A stretch of DNA of 5,799 bases from Pseudomonadota bacterium (GTDB taxonomy: Bacteria > Pseudomonadota > Gammaproteobacteria > Burkholderiales > Burkholderiaceae_B). The DNA lies in NCBI GenBank assembly GCA_023432075.1, contig JAEYVD010000065.1:1-5799 (forward strand). The letters run 5' to 3'. Below the pieces are notes generated by a model that saw only the letters and a program-made list of their open reading frames with translations, made no database searches and was not told the DNA's origin. Positions 5,551 to 5,799 of this stretch are shown one piece after another (positions within the stretch are counted from its first letter, which is position 1; the number at the start of each line of letters is the position of its first letter). A program made the translations under genes and the position numbers.

Positions 5551-5799
5551 GGCCGGGGGCGGGTCCGGCCGGGCCCAGCCGGACGCCTTCTTCGACCGCG
5601 ACGCGGCCCAGCTTGCGCGCGAGTTGCCCGGCAAGGTGATCCGCCACCGGGTCGGCGGCCTGTGGCTGTCGGCCCGCATCATCGAGACCGAGGCCTACTA
5701 TCTGGAAGAGCGGGGCAGCCATGCCTCGCTGGGCTACACCCACAAGCGCCGCGCCCTGTTCATGGACGGCGGCACCATCTACATGTATTACGCCCGCGG
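5519..5799 (+). CDS. mpg: 3-methyladenine DNA glycosylase (Mpg/AAG family), 3' end beyond window
   Basis: A base-excision repair enzyme that removes alkylated purines from DNA. Only the first 93 codons lie in the window. From the GTG at 5519 a low-complexity Gly/Ala-rich leader (about residues 1-21) is followed by FFDRDAAQLARELPG (24-38) and the active-site strand ARIIETEAY at 52-60; Glu58 corresponds to the catalytic Glu125 of human AAG and Tyr60 to Tyr127. Then come SHASLGYT (67-74, His68), RRALFMDGG (77-85) and TIYMYYARG (86-94), which matches the YVY..YG block of the family. The frame has no ATG before Met82, which is far too late, and is closed by a stop at 5504-5506, so a non-ATG start is required: GTG 5519, with GAGGTGAG at 5500-5507 upstream, or TTG 5510. 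It overlaps the preceding gene by 32 bases. Confidence 0.85.
   Translation, partial: MKSATANASPEAGGGSGRAQPDAFFDRDAAQLARELPGKVIRHRVGGLWLSARIIETEAYYLEERGSHASLGYTHKRRALFMDGGTIYMYYAR

Noticed and set aside
4681..5682. Minus-strand open frame opposite potI, the YffB-like gene and mpg (333 codons)
   Set aside because: It is antisense to three supported genes, has no conserved motif and is Ser/Arg-rich; shadow frame.
1..5799. Search for a novel defence system, mobile element, CRISPR array or RNA gene
   Set aside because: Every stretch except the 145-bp gap is covered by a recognisable housekeeping or transport family. No direct-repeat arrays, transposase, integrase, tRNA-like or rRNA-like segments were seen, and codon usage looks uniform.

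Overview
The window looks like ordinary chromosomal DNA of a high-GC betaproteobacterium, most likely an Alcaligenaceae member such as Achromobacter or Bordetella. This rests on the GC-rich codon usage, tightly packed genes, a KdkA-type Kdo kinase (typical of organisms with a single phosphorylated Kdo in the LPS core), and a complete potFGHI-type polyamine importer. The genus is an inference from protein character; no search was run. All genes are on the + strand.

Layout. Positions 9-380: a group II truncated hemoglobin, whose true start may lie just before the window. Positions 370-1101: kdkA, overlapping the globin gene by 11 bases. Positions 1102-1246: the only sizeable intergenic gap (145 bp), relatively AT-rich, with three inverted repeats and possible promoter elements. 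Positions 1247-5197: a four-gene ABC importer operon for polyamines, comprising potF (periplasmic binding protein), potG (ATPase), potH and potI (permeases). Positions 5194-5550: a small ArsC/Spx/YffB-like thioredoxin-fold protein. Positions 5519-5799: the 5' part of a 3-methyladenine DNA glycosylase gene (Mpg/AAG family), starting at a GTG inside the preceding gene and cut off by the window edge.

How the genes fit together. PotF would capture a polyamine in the periplasm and deliver it to the PotH/PotI channel, which is driven by a PotG dimer. From potG onward every junction is a 4-bp ATGA stop/start overlap or a longer overlap, so the transporter, the redox-type protein and the DNA-repair enzyme are probably co-transcribed. 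Control of the whole run most likely sits in the 1102-1246 gap, where a perfect 25-bp dyad and a second dyad lie upstream of a strong potF ribosome binding site.

I see no CRISPR array, mobile element, RNA gene or previously undescribed multi-gene system. The points worth a second look are the palindromes upstream of potF, a tryptophan in the PotF pocket that suggests spermidine rather than putrescine preference, and the coupling of unrelated genes to the importer operon.
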